The notes under the pieces: model-generated | What the model was told of the DNA's origin: nothing | What the model saw: the letters and a program-made list of their open reading frames with translations, nothing else | Databases searched by the model: none | Position numbers and translations under genes: made by a program | Shown here: piece by piece, positions 9,576 through 17,406 of the stretch | How positions within the stretch are numbered: position 1 is the stretch's first letter | Layout: every line of letters starts with the position of its first letter | Assembly: GCF_015752155.1 (NCBI RefSeq) | Contig: NZ_JADOVI010000010.1 | Coordinates: forward strand, 62,001-126,000 | Source of the DNA: Cryobacterium sp. MP_M3 | GTDB lineage: Bacteria > Actinomycetota > Actinomycetes > Actinomycetales > Microbacteriaceae | Length of the DNA stretch: 64,000 nucleotides | Direction: 5' to 3'

Positions 9576-11272
9576 GACCCACAGCAGGGCTCACCTTCGG
9601 GGGACGATACGAGCTGCAATCCCGGATCGCCATTGGCGGTATGGGAGAGGTATGGCAGTCCGTCGACCTCGTGATCGGCCGCACCGTCGCCATCAAGATC
9701 CTCAAGGACGAATACCTCGGTGACCCGGGCTTCCTCGAGCGCTTCCGCGCTGAGGCCCGCCACGCCGCCCTCGTCAACCATGAGGGCATCGCCAACGTCT
9801 TCGACTACGGAGAAGAAGACGGCAGCGCGTTCCTCGTCATGGAGCTGGTTCCGGGCGAGGCCCTGTCGACCATTCTCGAACGCGAACATGTCCTGCCCAC
9901 CGACAAAGTGCTCGACATCGTCGCCCAGACCGCGGCCGCGCTGCACGCCGCGCACGCCGCCGGACTGGTGCACCGCGACATCAAGCCGGGCAACCTGCTG
10001 ATCACTCCCGACGGCCGGGTCAAGATCACCGACTTCGGAATCGCCCGCATCGCCGACCAGGTCCCGCTCACGGCGACCGGCCAGGTCATGGGCACCGTGC
10101 AGTACCTCTCTCCAGAACAAGCGAGCGGTCGCTCCGCCTCGCCTACCACCGACATCTACTCCCTCGGGATCGTCGCGTACGAGAGCCTCGCCGGCCGCCG
10201 CCCGTTCACGGGTGAGTCCCAGGTCGCCATCGCGATGGCCCAGATCAACGAGACCGCACCTGACCTGCCGGAGACGGTGTCAGAGCCGGTGCGCAACCTG
10301 GTCATCTCCTGCCTGGCCAAGAACCCCGCCGACCGCCCGGCCTCGGCCGCGCACCTCTCCCGTGCCGCGGCTGCCCTGCGCCGCGGGGACATCGCCGCCG
10401 CCGCGGCATCCGTGCCTGCCATCATGAACGGGGTCACACCGACCGCCGCCACGATGCTCATGCCCGGCGCCGGCGCCATGGCCGCGACGACGGTGCTGCC
10501 CACCGGAACTCCGGCCACGCGCGCCTCGACCGCAGCTGCCGCCGCGGCAGCCACGAAGAAGCGCAGCCCGTGGACCTGGCCGCTGATCGCGTTGATCGCC
10601 CTGCTCGCCATCGTGCTCACCGGAACCCTGATCGCCCTCTTCACCCAGCAGGGTGCCACCCCCGCGGCGAGCCCCTCGGTGTCCTCGACGCCCAAGGCGA
10701 CGCCCAAGCCCACGCCGACGCCCACACCCACGCCCACACCCACCCCGACCAGCAACACGGTCGAGGTGACCCTGGCCGACTACGTCGGGCTCACGAGCAG
10801 CGAGGCCCGCGACAAGCTCGCCGGACTCGGCTTCGTCGTCGATGTTCAGACGGGCAACGCCTCCACGAAGCCCGAAGAGGTCGCAGACACCGTCTACTCG
10901 GTGAACCCCACCGGGCCGGTGCGCAAGGGCGAGAAGATCACGGTCAAGGTCTACGCGCCCGCCGTGACCCCGGACGCCCCCGCCACCGCGCCCACGGCAA
11001 CCCCGGCAGCCACGGCTCAGAACAAGCCCGTGACCGTCACCTGGACCGCGCAGTCCTGCCCGAGCGGGCAGGCCCTGTCCGGCTACGAGGTGCTGGCCGA
11101 GGGCCAGGGCGCCGTCTCGCCCGCCGCCGTCGGGCCGGACGCCACCACCGCGACAGTGACCACCGGGCCGGAATCCGGAACGTTCACGGTCAAGTTCCGG
11201 TACCTCTGCGGAGGGACCCCGTCGCCGTACTCCCCGTCGTCGACCGCCGTCACCGTCACCGCGGTGCCGTAA
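9572..11272 (+). CDS. pknA: PASTA-containing Ser/Thr protein kinase PknA-like
   Basis: A 566-residue membrane kinase. The kinase domain (about 10-270) has IAIGGMGEV, Lys42 in VAIKIL, HRDIKPGN (near 133-140) and DFGIAR (near 154). An Ala-rich juxtamembrane segment leads to one transmembrane helix (about 335-357). Outside there is a low-complexity Thr-Pro linker (about 370-392), one PASTA repeat (about 395-460) and a C-terminal domain of about 85 residues with two cysteines that resembles an FN3 fold. Mycobacterial PknA lacks PASTA repeats, so this is a more elaborate version. It overlaps pbpA by 4 nt. Confidence 0.93.
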   Translation: MRPTAGLTFGGRYELQSRIAIGGMGEVWQSVDLVIGRTVAIKILKDEYLGDPGFLERFRAEARHAALVNHEGIANVFDYGEEDGSAFLVMELVPGEALSTILEREHVLPTDKVLDIVAQTAAALHAAHAAGLVHRDIKPGNLLITPDGRVKITDFGIARIADQVPLTATGQVMGTVQYLSPEQASGRSASPTTDIYSLGIVAYESLAGRRPFTGESQVAIAMAQINETAPDLPETVSEPVRNLVISCLAKNPADRPASAAHLSRAAAALRRGDIAAAAASVPAIMNGVTPTAATMLMPGAGAMAATTVLPTGTPATRASTAAAAAAATKKRSPWTWPLIALIALLAIVLTGTLIALFTQQGATPAASPSVSSTPKATPKPTPTPTPTPTPTPTSNTVEVTLADYVGLTSSEARDKLAGLGFVVDVQTGNASTKPEEVADTVYSVNPTGPVRKGEKITVKVYAPAVTPDAPATAPTATPAATAQNKPVTVTWTAQSCPSGQALSGYEVLAEGQGAVSPAAVGPDATTATVTTGPESGTFTVKFRYLCGGTPSPYSPSSTAVTVTAVP

Positions 11273-11306
11273 TCGGTGCCGTCATCGGTGCCGGGAGTGT
11301 TCCGGT
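11271..11306. repeat. Three 12-nt tandem repeats across the pknA stop
   Basis: CGGTGCCGTAAT, CGGTGCCGTCAT and CGGTGCCGGGAG follow each other; the first contains the pknA stop codon TAA. Likely a small replication-slippage expansion in the pknA-pknB spacer. Confidence 0.8.
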
Positions 11307-11347
11307 AAAATAGCTGGGATCTGTGTCCGCGAACTGGGAGTAATGCT

Positions 11348-13045
11348 TTGACTGATGAAGGCCGTCTGCTCGCTGGTCGATACCGCGTGGGCGCACTCAT
11401 CGGGCGTGGCGGCATGGCCGATGTCCACATCGGCACCGACTCCCGGCTCGGCCGCACCGTGGCCATCAAGCTGCTCAAGTCGTCGCTCGCCGCCGACCCG
11501 GCGTTCCGCACCCGTTTCCGCCAGGAGGCGCAGGCCGCAGCCCGGATGGCGCACCCGACCATCGTCCGCGTCTTCGACGCCGGCGAAGAGACGGTCATCG
11601 ACTCGAGCGGCAGCGAAACGCAGATCCCGTTCATCGTCATGGAATACGTCGACGGCCGCCTGCTCAAAGACATCATCCGCGAGGGTCCGCTCGCCTCGGC
11701 CGAGGCCGTTCGCATCATCGACGGGGTCCTGACCGCCCTCGAGTACTCCCACCGGGCCGGCGTCGTGCACCGCGACATCAAGCCGGGCAACATCATGATC
11801 ACCAAGACCGGCCAGGTCAAGGTGATGGACTTCGGCATCGCCCGCGCCATCTCCGACTCGTCGACGACGGTCGCGCAGACGACCGCGATCCTCGGAACCG
11901 CATCGTATTTCTCGCCTGAGCAGGCCAAGGGAGAGTCGGTGGATGCCCGCACCGACCTGTACTCCACCGGCGTCGTCCTCTTCGAGATGCTCGCCGGGCG
12001 CGCTCCGTTCCGCGGCGACAGTCCCGTCGCCGTCGCGTACCAGCACGTGAGCGAGACCCCGGTCAAGCCCAGCTCGATCAACGCGAAGGTGTCTCCCGCG
12101 CTCGACACGGTCGTGCTCCACGCCCTGGCCAAGGACCGGTTCGCCCGGTACCAGAGCGCGGTGGAGTTCCGCAACGACGTCGAGACCGCCGGCTCCGGCC
12201 AGATTCCCGTGCGCCGCACCCTCGACGAGTCCGGAGCCGGACTGTTCGGGGCCCCGCCCACGTCAGCGTCCGGCTCCGAGCTCGCGCTCAAGCAGCTCTC
12301 CGAGGACGAGACCATGGTGCGCACCCAGCGGCGCCCCCCGGTCATCTGGGTGTGGGCCGGCATCCTGAGCGTCATCGTCATCGTCATCTCCGTGATGATC
12401 TGGGCGTTCAGCCTCACTCCCAGCAGCGACCTGCCCGACAACTCGCGCAAGGTGCCCTCGCTCACCGGCCAGACCTACGACAAGGCGCAGAACGAGCTGC
12501 TCGACCTCGACCTGGCGGCGACGATGGCCCAGGAGCCCAGCGCCACGGTCCCCAAGGACCGGGTCACCCGCACCGACCCGCCGGCAGGCACGATCGCCCA
12601 GCCGACCGACGTGATCAAGGTCTACGTGTCGACGGGCGCCCAGCCGGTCGAAGTGCCGGATGTCGCCAACATGCCGATCGCGGATGCCCAGGCGGCCATC
12701 ACCGCCCTCGGCCTCGTTCCAGGCTCGGTCACCCAGGAGAACTCCCCGAGCATCGGGGCGAACCTGGTTCTCAGCACCGATCCGCCGGCACTGAGCCCGG
12801 AGAAGACCGGCGTCACCGTGAACTTCACCGTGTCGAGCGGACTCGTCACCCTGCCCGACCTCGTGGGCCAGTCCCTGGTCGCGGCCAGCGACCTGCTCGG
12901 CGGGGCCGAAGTGCAGCTGGTGCCGATGCCCACCCCCGATCCCGGCTGCCCCTCGAAGCCAGGATCGCCCGTGACCAAACAGTCCTTGCCGGCCGGCGAC
13001 GTTCCGCAGAAGTCCGAGGTCGCGCTGACCTACTGCGCCGGCTGA
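11348..13045 (+). CDS. pknB: PASTA Ser/Thr protein kinase PknB
   Basis: A 565-residue receptor kinase sensing peptidoglycan fragments. The kinase domain (about 10-275) shows IGRGGMADV, Lys41 in VAIKLL, HRDIKPGN (near 141) and DFGIAR. One transmembrane helix (about 332-355) is followed by three PASTA repeats (about 363-430, 431-497, 498-565), one fewer than in mycobacterial PknB. I choose the TTG at 11348, preceded by GGGAG, because the ATG at 11343 is out of frame and the family N-terminus starts just before LLAGRYRVG. The gene converges with pabA/trpG; a 7-bp inverted repeat (13074-13092) at the junction could act as a weak terminator. Confidence 0.95.
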   Translation: MTDEGRLLAGRYRVGALIGRGGMADVHIGTDSRLGRTVAIKLLKSSLAADPAFRTRFRQEAQAAARMAHPTIVRVFDAGEETVIDSSGSETQIPFIVMEYVDGRLLKDIIREGPLASAEAVRIIDGVLTALEYSHRAGVVHRDIKPGNIMITKTGQVKVMDFGIARAISDSSTTVAQTTAILGTASYFSPEQAKGESVDARTDLYSTGVVLFEMLAGRAPFRGDSPVAVAYQHVSETPVKPSSINAKVSPALDTVVLHALAKDRFARYQSAVEFRNDVETAGSGQIPVRRTLDESGAGLFGAPPTSASGSELALKQLSEDETMVRTQRRPPVIWVWAGILSVIVIVISVMIWAFSLTPSSDLPDNSRKVPSLTGQTYDKAQNELLDLDLAATMAQEPSATVPKDRVTRTDPPAGTIAQPTDVIKVYVSTGAQPVEVPDVANMPIADAQAAITALGLVPGSVTQENSPSIGANLVLSTDPPALSPEKTGVTVNFTVSSGLVTLPDLVGQSLVAASDLLGGAEVQLVPMPTPDPGCPSKPGSPVTKQSLPAGDVPQKSEVALTYCAG

Positions 13046-13082
13046 ACAGGCTCCCGCGTCACCAGGGCCGTCGGCTGAGCGG

Positions 13083-13721
13083 TCAGCTCAGCTTGAGCAT
13101 CGGCGTGAGCCCCTTGGCGGTCTCTTTCGCCTCCGGCAGGCCGGCCAGTGCCAGCCAGTTTCCGAGCATCCGGTAGCCGCCCTCGGTAAGCACGGATTCC
13201 GGGTGGAACTGCACGCCGAGGATCGGAGCCGAGACATGCCGCAGGCCCATGATCACACCACCCTGGGTGCGTGACGACACGACGAGGTCGTCCGGCACGG
13301 TCGAGTCGACCACGGCAAGCGAGTGATACCGGGTGGCCGTGAACGGCTGCGGCACACCCTCATAGAAGGCGCTGTCGTCGTGGGTGATCAGGCTCGTCTT
13401 GCCGTGCATGAGCTCATCGGCGTTGGTCACAGTGGCACCGAAGGCCTCCGCGATGGCCTGGTGGCCGAGGCAGACGCCGAACAGGGGCAGTCCGGACTCC
13501 AGCGCCGCCCGCACGATCGGGATCGATACTCCGGCGTCCGCGGGCTTGCCCGGGCCTGGCGAGAGCAGCACACCGTCGAACTCGGCGATCCGGGCGGCGG
13601 CGTCAGCGTCCGCGAACGCGTCGTTGCGCAGGACCACCGTCTCGGCCCTCAGCTCCATCAGGTACCCGTTGAGGGTGTAGACGAAACTGTCGTAGTTGTC
13701 GATGACGAGTATGCGGGTCAT
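13083..13721 (-). CDS. pabA: Glutamine amidotransferase of aminodeoxychorismate/anthranilate synthase
   Basis: A 212-residue class I glutamine amidotransferase that supplies ammonia for p-aminobenzoate and/or tryptophan synthesis (PabA/TrpG). It opens with ILVIDNYDSFVYTL, has the nucleophile Cys in LFGVCLGHQAIAEAFGA, and the His-Glu pair in GVQFHPESVLTEGG. I choose ATG 13721, in an ATGA overlap with the upstream small gene and behind GGGAA. A GTG 48 nt further upstream adds a non-homologous leader. No synthase large subunit is nearby, so dual use is possible. Confidence 0.93.
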   Translation of the reverse strand: MTRILVIDNYDSFVYTLNGYLMELRAETVVLRNDAFADADAAARIAEFDGVLLSPGPGKPADAGVSIPIVRAALESGLPLFGVCLGHQAIAEAFGATVTNADELMHGKTSLITHDDSAFYEGVPQPFTATRYHSLAVVDSTVPDDLVVSSRTQGGVIMGLRHVSAPILGVQFHPESVLTEGGYRMLGNWLALAGLPEAKETAKGLTPMLKLS

Positions 13722-13879
13722 GGGCTTCCCACCGTGGCTTCCTGGTTGTTGACGATCGAGTCCACCCACGGGAACACCCAGGTGGAGAGAATGACGAGCA
13801 CGCCGGCCAGCAGGACGAGCACGAAGAGGATGCGAAGCCAGACCGGACCGGGGAGAACCCGCCAGAGCGCTGCGTACAC
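13718..13879 (-). CDS. Small single-pass membrane protein
   Basis: A 53-residue protein not large enough to stand out among longer overlapping frames. The start is GTG 13879 with GGAG 5 nt upstream. It contains a Trp-rich amphipathic start (LWRVLPGPVWLR) and one hydrophobic helix (ILFVLVLLAGVLVILSTWVF), then a short polar tail. It begins 8 nt after the sortase stop and ends in an ATGA overlap with pabA, so it is almost certainly translated in that operon. Function unknown; it may help anchor or regulate the sortase. Confidence 0.75.
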   Translation of the reverse strand: MYAALWRVLPGPVWLRILFVLVLLAGVLVILSTWVFPWVDSIVNNQEATVGSP

Positions 13880-13887
13880 GGTGTCTC

Positions 13888-14697
13888 CTAACCCTGCGCC
13901 TGGGCGGCGATGATGGTGGCGAGTTCGGCCGGTGCGCCGGCCGAGGTGGGCTGCCAGGACTCGAACACGCCGTAGGCGATGATGCGTTCGGCGGTGGAGT
14001 AGAACGGGTTGCAGCTCGTCAGAGTGATGATGCGGTCCACGGCGGACGCGTCCGGGTGGTGCGGCACCGGGTCGAGAACCTCGACGGTGGCCGGGGAGAC
14101 GTATTCGAGGTCGCGGAATCGATAGGTGTAGAAACCGTCGCTGGTCTGTACGTAGATGGGATCGCCGAGCTGCAACTGATGGATCAGGTGCATGCCGCCG
14201 CCGTTGGCGCTGCGGTGTGCGGCGACGGCGAAGTTGCCCACCTCGCCGGGCATCTGGGTTCCCGGGTAGTGCCCGATTCCGAGCTGCGGGCTGTTGAGCA
14301 CGTCCAGCCCGACCCCCTCGGCGATCGAACGGTGGTAGTCGGCGCCGAAACGCGGCACGTAGAGCACGGCGAAGGCATCCGCTGGCCCTGGGGCCGCTGC
14401 GACCACCGGGTCGCCGTACCCGGTCGGCTCCGGCGCCGGCGCGGCCGTGTGGCCTCTGGCGAGCCGATCCTGCTCGATCCAGTTCCGGCTGATCTCGGCC
14501 GCGGCGCTCGATTGGGATCCGGCCATGACGGCGTCGTTCCACCACAGCTGCCAACCGAGGAAGAGCAGCACCAGGACGCCCGCCGTGATGAGCAACTCGC
14601 CGAGGACCCCGGCGACGCTGGCCCGGCCGCGGGGGCGTGGGCGCCGTCGCCCGCGGCGGGTCTCCTCCGTGGCGGGCAGATCGGCTCGGTCGGACAT
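13888..14697 (-). CDS. Class E sortase
   Basis: A 269-residue membrane transpeptidase that attaches secreted proteins bearing a C-terminal sorting signal to peptidoglycan. A basic cytoplasmic N-terminus is followed by one transmembrane helix (about 34-52). The catalytic domain (about 110-269) has the His in VAAHRSANGG, the Cys in LTSCNPFYS, and the Arg in AERIIAYGVF. The TLTSC form of the motif is typical of actinobacterial class E enzymes. It is the first gene of the sortase-small membrane protein-pabA unit; no LPxTG/LAxTG substrate is seen within the window. Confidence 0.9.
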   Translation of the reverse strand: MSDRADLPATEETRRGRRRPRPRGRASVAGVLGELLITAGVLVLLFLGWQLWWNDAVMAGSQSSAAAEISRNWIEQDRLARGHTAAPAPEPTGYGDPVVAAAPGPADAFAVLYVPRFGADYHRSIAEGVGLDVLNSPQLGIGHYPGTQMPGEVGNFAVAAHRSANGGGMHLIHQLQLGDPIYVQTSDGFYTYRFRDLEYVSPATVEVLDPVPHHPDASAVDRIITLTSCNPFYSTAERIIAYGVFESWQPTSAGAPAELATIIAAQAQG

Positions 14698-14780
14698 GGT
14701 CTCGATTCTAATCGGAGCGCGGAAGGCCGCCGACGGACCGCCTGCCAGCGGAATCGGGCTTACAGGCTAGAATCGCAGGC

Positions 14781-15026
14781 ATGGCACGCACGAATCCCCG
14801 CACCAAGCCCGCCCGCACCGAGGTCGTTCGCTCTGGCGAGGAAGCGCCCAACGCCGTCTGGTTCAAACCGGTCATGTTCGGCTTCATGCTGATCGGGCTG
14901 GCCTGGATCATCGTGTTCTACGTGAGCCAAGGCACCCTTCCGGTCGCCTCGCTCGGTTCGTGGAACATTCTGGTGGGCTTCGGGGTCGCCTTCGTCGGCT
15001 TCCTGATGACGACCCGCTGGCGCTGA
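14781..15026 (+). CDS. crgA: Cell division protein CrgA
   Basis: An 81-residue CrgA protein: a basic N-terminal tail and two transmembrane helices (about 32-53 and 61-78) with the family patterns WFKPVMFGFMLIGLAWI and WNILVGFGVAFVGF. CrgA recruits divisome proteins (FtsZ, FtsI/FtsQ, CwsA) in actinobacteria. A TAGAAT -10-like box lies only about 10 nt upstream of ATG 14781, suggesting a very short leader. Its divergent neighbour is the sortase operon. Confidence 0.95.
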   Translation: MARTNPRTKPARTEVVRSGEEAPNAVWFKPVMFGFMLIGLAWIIVFYVSQGTLPVASLGSWNILVGFGVAFVGFLMTTRWR

Positions 15027-15048
15027 CCACCCCCCCATTCAGGGGTGG
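15027..15048 (+). terminator. Hairpin after crgA
   Basis: CCACCCC (15027-15033) pairs with GGGGTGG (15042-15048), directly after the crgA stop. It precedes an 18-bp palindrome and DnaA-box-like sites. Confidence 0.6.
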
Positions 15049-15049
15049 C

Positions 15050-15067
15050 AATTACACCGGTGTAATT
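15050..15067. promoter_or_regulatory. Perfect 18-bp palindrome between convergent genes
   Basis: AATTACACCGGTGTAATT is its own reverse complement. It is AT-rich at its edges in very GC-rich surroundings and sits between the convergent crgA and rhomboid genes, so it is unlikely to be a promoter operator for either. It looks like a dimeric protein-binding site; the binding protein is unknown. Confidence 0.6.
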
Positions 15068-15095
15068 ATCCCCATGTGGAAACACCTGTGGATAA
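15066..15095. promoter_or_regulatory. DnaA-box pair outside oriC
   Basis: TGTGGATAA (15087-15095) is the exact reverse complement of the DnaA box TTATCCACA. TTATCCCCA (15066-15074) is one mismatch away in the opposite orientation. Both lie beside the 18-bp palindrome in the crgA-rhomboid gap, about 14 kb from oriC. Confidence 0.6.
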
Positions 15096-15110
15096 CTTCG
15101 GACTCGGCTC

Positions 15111-15944
15111 CTAGGCCAGGAATTTGGCGAAGCTGAGGACCACGAGGAGTGCTCCGAAGGCGGCGATCAGCGTGGTTTGCAGCCGCTGGTCCCTGATCCG
15201 CCGGGTCTGCACGTAGATCAGGCCGATGATGGCTCCGCCGATCAAACCGCCCACGTGAGCCTGCCAGGCGATGCCCAACCCGGGGATGAAGCCGATCACG
15301 AGGTTGATGCCGATCAGGACCAGCAGCTGGGTCGAGTTGCCGCCCAGGCGGCGCTGGATGACGAGGAATGCCCCCATCAGGCCGAAGATGGCCCCGGACG
15401 CTCCGACCACCGGTATGCCCGGGTCGGCCAGGAAGAGCACGCCCAGGGAACCTGCCAGGCCGCTGAGGATGTACAGAGCGAAGTAACGCCCACGGCCCAG
15501 CATTCCCTCGAGGATCTGGCCGAAGATCCACAGCGTGTACATGTTCAGCGCCACGTGCAGGATCGAGCCGTGCACGAGGGCGGTGGTGAGCATCCGCCAC
15601 GGTTCGAAATTGGTTGGGTAGGAGTAGGCGCCGGCATAGAGCAGGAAGCTCGTGACTCGGTCACCAAGCAGGAATTGAAGCACGTAAACGGCGAACGTCA
15701 CGCCGATGATGCCGTATGTGACTGTGGGGCTGCCCGCTCCGCCGAGCCGGGTCAGCACGGCCGGTTTGGTGCGGGGGGCGTTTTTTCGCTGCTCCTTCAT
15801 GCATTCGGGACAGATGACGCCGACCGCGGCCTGGGTCTGGCATTCGGGGCAGATGGTTCGGCCGCAGCGTTGGCAGAGTATGAAGCTCTGCCTGCCCGGA
15901 TGCCGATAGCAGGAATTAGCGGCGGCACCGGGCAGGTCACTCAT
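15111..15944 (-). CDS. Rhomboid-family intramembrane serine protease with zinc-ribbon N-terminus
   Basis: A 277-residue protein. The N-terminus (about 10-50) holds Cys pairs in CQRCGRTICPEC and GVICPEC, plus an earlier CYRHPG, giving a B-box/zinc-ribbon-like module. The rhomboid domain (about 75-277) has six or more helices, the catalytic Ser in GASGAIFGLMG and the catalytic His in WQAHVGGLIGG. Rhomboids cleave substrates inside the membrane. The gene lies 12 nt downstream of ppiA and is probably cotranscribed with it. Substrate unknown. Confidence 0.92.
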   Translation of the reverse strand: MSDLPGAAANSCYRHPGRQSFILCQRCGRTICPECQTQAAVGVICPECMKEQRKNAPRTKPAVLTRLGGAGSPTVTYGIIGVTFAVYVLQFLLGDRVTSFLLYAGAYSYPTNFEPWRMLTTALVHGSILHVALNMYTLWIFGQILEGMLGRGRYFALYILSGLAGSLGVLFLADPGIPVVGASGAIFGLMGAFLVIQRRLGGNSTQLLVLIGINLVIGFIPGLGIAWQAHVGGLIGGAIIGLIYVQTRRIRDQRLQTTLIAAFGALLVVLSFAKFLA

Positions 15945-15956
15945 GGGTGATGGAGC

Positions 15957-16496
15957 CTAGACCTGCTCGACGGTGACGCTCTCGATGACGACCTCCGTGA
16001 GGGGACGGTCACGGCCGTCGGTGGGAACCGTGGCCAGCTTTTCGACGATTGCACGGGAGGCCTCGTCTTCGACTGCGCCGAAGATGGTGTGCTTGCCCTG
16101 GAGCCAGGTGGTCGGCACAACGGTGATGAAGAACTGCGAACCATTGGTGCCACGGCCACCCTGGATGCCCGCGTTCGCCATGGCGAGCACGTAGGGCTGG
16201 GTGAAGTCGAGGTCGGGGCTGATTTCATCGTCGAACTGGTAGCCCGGTCCGCCGGTGCCCTGGCCGAGCGGGTCGCCGGCCTGGATCATGAAGTCCTTGA
16301 TGATGCGGTGGAAGACGGTCCCGTCATAGAGGGGAGCCTTCGAAACCTGACCGGTGGCGGGGTGCTTCCACTCGATCTCGCCGGTCGCGAGACCGACGAA
16401 GTTCTTGACGGTCTTCGGCGCGTGATTGCCGAAGAGGTTGACCTTGATCGGCCCGAGGGTGGTATTGAGCGTGGCGACGGCAGTGTGCTTTGACAT
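15957..16496 (-). CDS. ppiA: Cyclophilin-type peptidyl-prolyl cis-trans isomerase
   Basis: A 179-residue cytoplasmic cyclophilin with the fold's landmark sequences VFHRIIKDFMIQAGDP, GPGYQFDDE, LAMANAGIQGGRGTNGSQFF and TIFGAV. It catalyses prolyl isomerisation during folding. The position (between crgA/rhomboid and a CwsA-like gene) matches ppiA of other actinobacteria. The start is ATG 16496. Confidence 0.95.
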   Translation of the reverse strand: MSKHTAVATLNTTLGPIKVNLFGNHAPKTVKNFVGLATGEIEWKHPATGQVSKAPLYDGTVFHRIIKDFMIQAGDPLGQGTGGPGYQFDDEISPDLDFTQPYVLAMANAGIQGGRGTNGSQFFITVVPTTWLQGKHTIFGAVEDEASRAIVEKLATVPTDGRDRPLTEVVIESVTVEQV

Positions 16497-16623
16497 GGAG
16501 ACAATTCTTGCACAGCAGGATTAGCTCAATCTGACTGCCCAACAGGGGATACCCAGAGCCCTCCCAGTCGATTGCGTGGCAAGATGGAGGGAGTTAGCCA
16601 CATGACATCGATGGAGGGTCCAG

Positions 16624-17151
16624 ATGAGCCTGTCACGCAAGCGCCGCAAGGAACTGACACGGCTGCGCAAGAGCGCAGACGAATTGTGGAACCACCAGCA
16701 GGAAGTGCTTGAGCGCGCAAACGCAATTGCGCGCGAGGCCGGCCGCCAGGCCGGGGTGCTCACCCGTGAGGAAGTTGTTCCTCGGGTGCGCGAGAGCTAC
16801 GAGAACATCCTCCGCCCCAGCGTGCACGCCACGCAGGAATTGGCTGAGGGAGTGCGGCACCAGGTCGTCGAGAAGGTCCTCCCGGGCCTCGGCACCGCGA
16901 TCGGCACGGTGATGAGCGTCGGCGACGTCGCCCGCGATGCGCGCGTGCGCGCAGCGATCAACCGGGTGCGGTTCCAGAAGCCCGTTGTGATCGAGAAGAA
17001 GGGCCTTGGCGCCGGCAGCTACATCGCCATCGGTGTCGGCCTCGCAGCCGCTCTCGGAGTCGCCTACGCCGTCTGGCAGACGTTCCGTGCGGACGACGAG
17101 CTCTGGGTCGCCGAAGACGAGCCCGCAGTAGCCACCTCCGTCGAGGACTAA
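16624..17151 (+). CDS. C-terminally anchored membrane protein, candidate CwsA counterpart
   Basis: A 175-residue protein: a basic start (MSLSRKRRKELTRLRKSAD), a long helical cytoplasmic region (about 10-110), one transmembrane helix near the C-terminus (about 137-158, SYIAIGVGLAAALGVAYAVW) and a short acidic tail. The start is ATG 16624. It is divergent from ppiA and precedes tRNA-Ala/tRNA-Ile-gyrA, the exact position and relative orientation of cwsA in Mycobacterium tuberculosis. Architecture matches CwsA, but I cannot show sequence homology by eye. A strong hairpin terminator follows. Confidence 0.8.
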   Translation: MSLSRKRRKELTRLRKSADELWNHQQEVLERANAIAREAGRQAGVLTREEVVPRVRESYENILRPSVHATQELAEGVRHQVVEKVLPGLGTAIGTVMSVGDVARDARVRAAINRVRFQKPVVIEKKGLGAGSYIAIGVGLAAALGVAYAVWQTFRADDELWVAEDEPAVATSVED

Positions 17152-17168
17152 TCCTCCGAGGTTTTCCA

Positions 17169-17203
17169 GGAAGGGCCCGCATCCGATGGATGCGGGCCCT
17201 TCC
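17169..17203 (+). terminator. Strong Rho-independent terminator
   Basis: A perfect 16-bp stem (17169-17184 with 17188-17203, first arm GGAAGGGCCCGCATCC) and a 3-nt loop, followed by TCTTGTC. It is 17 nt after the CwsA-like gene. Confidence 0.85.
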
Positions 17204-17220
17204 TCTTGTCACCACCCAGC

Positions 17221-17325
17221 GCTGGTCGGTCCGCGCGCTGGTCGAACCGCCCCGGTGGTCGGACCGCCCCGGTGGTCGAGCCGCCCGGTGCTCGAGCCGC
17301 TCCGGTGGTCGAGCCTGTCGAGACC
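17221..17325. repeat. Degenerate tandem array ending in a family-1 palindromic repeat
   Basis: Five or six imperfect units of about 17 nt built on CCGGTGGTCGAGCCGCC end in GGTGGTCGAGCCTGTCGAGA, the sequence repeated at 19448 and inside recF. It appears to be an expanded copy of a small genome-wide repeat. Confidence 0.75.
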
Positions 17326-17347
17326 AAAGAATAAATCTTCGAACAAG

Positions 17348-17356
17348 TTATCCACA
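17348..17356 (+). promoter_or_regulatory. Perfect DnaA box upstream of the DUF222/HNH gene
   Basis: TTATCCACA occurs exactly, in an AT-richer promoter-like stretch (GTGACA near 17360 and TATTTT near 17386) 51 nt before the ATG of the DUF222/HNH gene. Confidence 0.5.
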
Positions 17357-17406
17357 AGACGTGACAATGTCTCATATCTGTGTTCATATTTTGGTATCTT
17401 CGTGGC

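Noticed and set aside
10675-10755. Cytosine-rich CCCAC/ACGCC repeat as a possible CRISPR-like array
   Set aside because: It is the in-frame Thr-Pro linker of PknA; no CRISPR array with spaced repeats is present anywhere in the window.
11343-11350. ATG at 11343 as the pknB start
   Set aside because: It is out of frame with the kinase; TTG 11348 keeps the frame and has GGGAG upstream.
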